Source: a bacterium
GTDB taxonomy: Bacteria > Spirochaetota > Spirochaetia > JABEVK01
DNA: 5,033 nucleotides
Assembly (NCBI GenBank): GCA_021781625.1
Contig: JAJXWL010000162.1
Coordinates: forward strand, 1 to 5,033
Reading direction: 5' to 3'
A model generated the notes under the pieces. The model was not told where the DNA came from and did no database searches. It saw nothing but the letters and a program-made list of their open reading frames with translations. Below are positions 4,398 to 5,033 of this stretch, piece by piece. A program made the position numbers and the translations under genes. Numbering within the stretch: the stretch's first letter is position 1; each line of letters opens with the position of its first letter.

Positions 4398-5033
4398 ATG
4401 CTCGAGACTATTCTTACGGTGTGTGCAACTTTTCTGATTACCGCGTTTGTGTCCCTGTTGGTGTTGTGGAGAAAGTTCAAAGTTTTAAAACGAAAGCATG
4501 AGGCTGACCGGCGAACAACCGAGGCTTTGACGGAGGTTTTGGTGGAATATGCGGAATTTCGCGGTTCCCCAGACGCCGGGCATGCTAAAAACGTGCGTTT
4601 GTATACTCAATTGCTTCTTGAAGAACTTAGCGAACAAAAAACGGCACCGGAAGTTTTAACCCAACATTTTTGCCGTGCTGTGGTCAGGGCGAGTCCCTTG
4701 CACGATATTGGCAAACTGTTTCTTCCCTCCGAGATTTTTCTCAAAAATGGCCCCCTGACGGTGGAAGAACGCCAGCTGATGCAGACGCATTGTGTGCAGG
4801 GCGAAGCCTTTTTGCGTTCGGCAGAAGAACGTTTGCCTTTTTCATCTTTTTTAGGCATAGCCCGAAATATGGTGATTTCGCACCATGAGTGTTGGAACGG
4901 GACGGGGTACCCCTTCCAGATTTCGGGAGATGAGATTCCCTGGGAAGGCCGAGTCATGGCCCTGGTCGACGTTTACGATGCTCTGAGACGGCCAAAAGTC
5001 TATCGGCCAGCGGTGAGCCATGACGAATGCGTC
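4398..5033 (+). CDS. Membrane-anchored HD-GYP c-di-GMP phosphodiesterase, 3' end outside window
   Basis: 212 codons are present and the frame is open at the window end. Residues 3-23 (ETILTVCATFLITAFVSLLVL) form one membrane helix, followed by a basic, charged linker (about 25-45, possible coiled coil). The HD-GYP domain begins near 45 with VLVEYAEFRGSPDAGHAKNVRLY. Metal- and signature residues are intact: H62, LHDIGK with H102, D103 and K106, H131 in MQTHCVQGE, HHECWNGTGYP (162-172), and MALVDVYDAL with D191. This family hydrolyses c-di-GMP to pGpG or GMP, so the product should be an active cytoplasmic-facing phosphodiesterase. No sensor domain is visible before the catalytic part, so input is through the membrane segment or the missing C terminus. 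The start is set by GGAGG 6 nt upstream. It lies 96 bp after the exporter gene on the same strand, so either read-through or its own weak promoter could express it. Confidence 0.9.
   Translation, partial: MLETILTVCATFLITAFVSLLVLWRKFKVLKRKHEADRRTTEALTEVLVEYAEFRGSPDAGHAKNVRLYTQLLLEELSEQKTAPEVLTQHFCRAVVRASPLHDIGKLFLPSEIFLKNGPLTVEERQLMQTHCVQGEAFLRSAEERLPFSSFLGIARNMVISHHECWNGTGYPFQISGDEIPWEGRVMALVDVYDALRRPKVYRPAVSHDECV

Noticed and set aside
4298..4501. 67-codon plus-strand ORF overlapping the MFS stop and the HD-GYP start
   Set aside because: It overlaps the HD-GYP N terminus by about 100 bp in another frame, has no convincing Shine-Dalgarno spacing and no domain-like composition.

Overview
The window looks like bacterial chromosome of moderate GC content. 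It holds six protein genes plus one very short open reading frame, and nearly all of it is coding. No mobile element, rRNA or tRNA gene, or CRISPR array is visible. The DnaJ tail resembles spirochaete DnaJ from memory of the family. With no database search, a spirochaete-like host is only a low-confidence guess.

Layout, left to right: (1) the 3' end of dnaJ on the plus strand; (2) a hairpin terminator shared with a convergent 43-codon minus-strand ORF that would encode a small hydrophobic protein; (3) a compact divergent promoter region whose two -35 boxes lie back to back; (4) a complete acyl-CoA synthetase (AMP-forming) gene on the plus strand; (5) a convergent minus-strand arfB-type peptidyl-tRNA hydrolase gene, whose stop codon is 6 bp from that of the synthetase; (6) a second divergent region with a striking tandem, dyad-symmetric operator; (7) a plus-strand padR-MFS efflux operon with overlapping stop and start codons; (8) the 5' part of an HD-GYP cyclic-di-GMP phosphodiesterase gene with an N-terminal membrane anchor, cut by the window end.

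The strongest theme is how expression is organised. All four genes that begin a transcript here (small ORF, synthetase, arfB, padR) have a recognisable sigma70-type promoter whose -10 box ends only 5 to 9 nt before the ATG. None has a convincing Shine-Dalgarno sequence, so their mRNAs should be leaderless or nearly so. The operon-internal MFS gene and the HD-GYP gene instead have good Shine-Dalgarno sequences.

Other regulatory structure: a textbook intrinsic terminator for the synthetase lies inside the arfB coding sequence. The padR promoter is embedded in its probable operator. The HD-GYP ribosome-binding site can be locked in a hairpin on read-through RNA but not on RNA from a candidate local promoter. 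Functionally, the PadR regulator probably controls its own operon and the Fsr-like exporter. Any link from that efflux operon to c-di-GMP turnover is inference from gene order.
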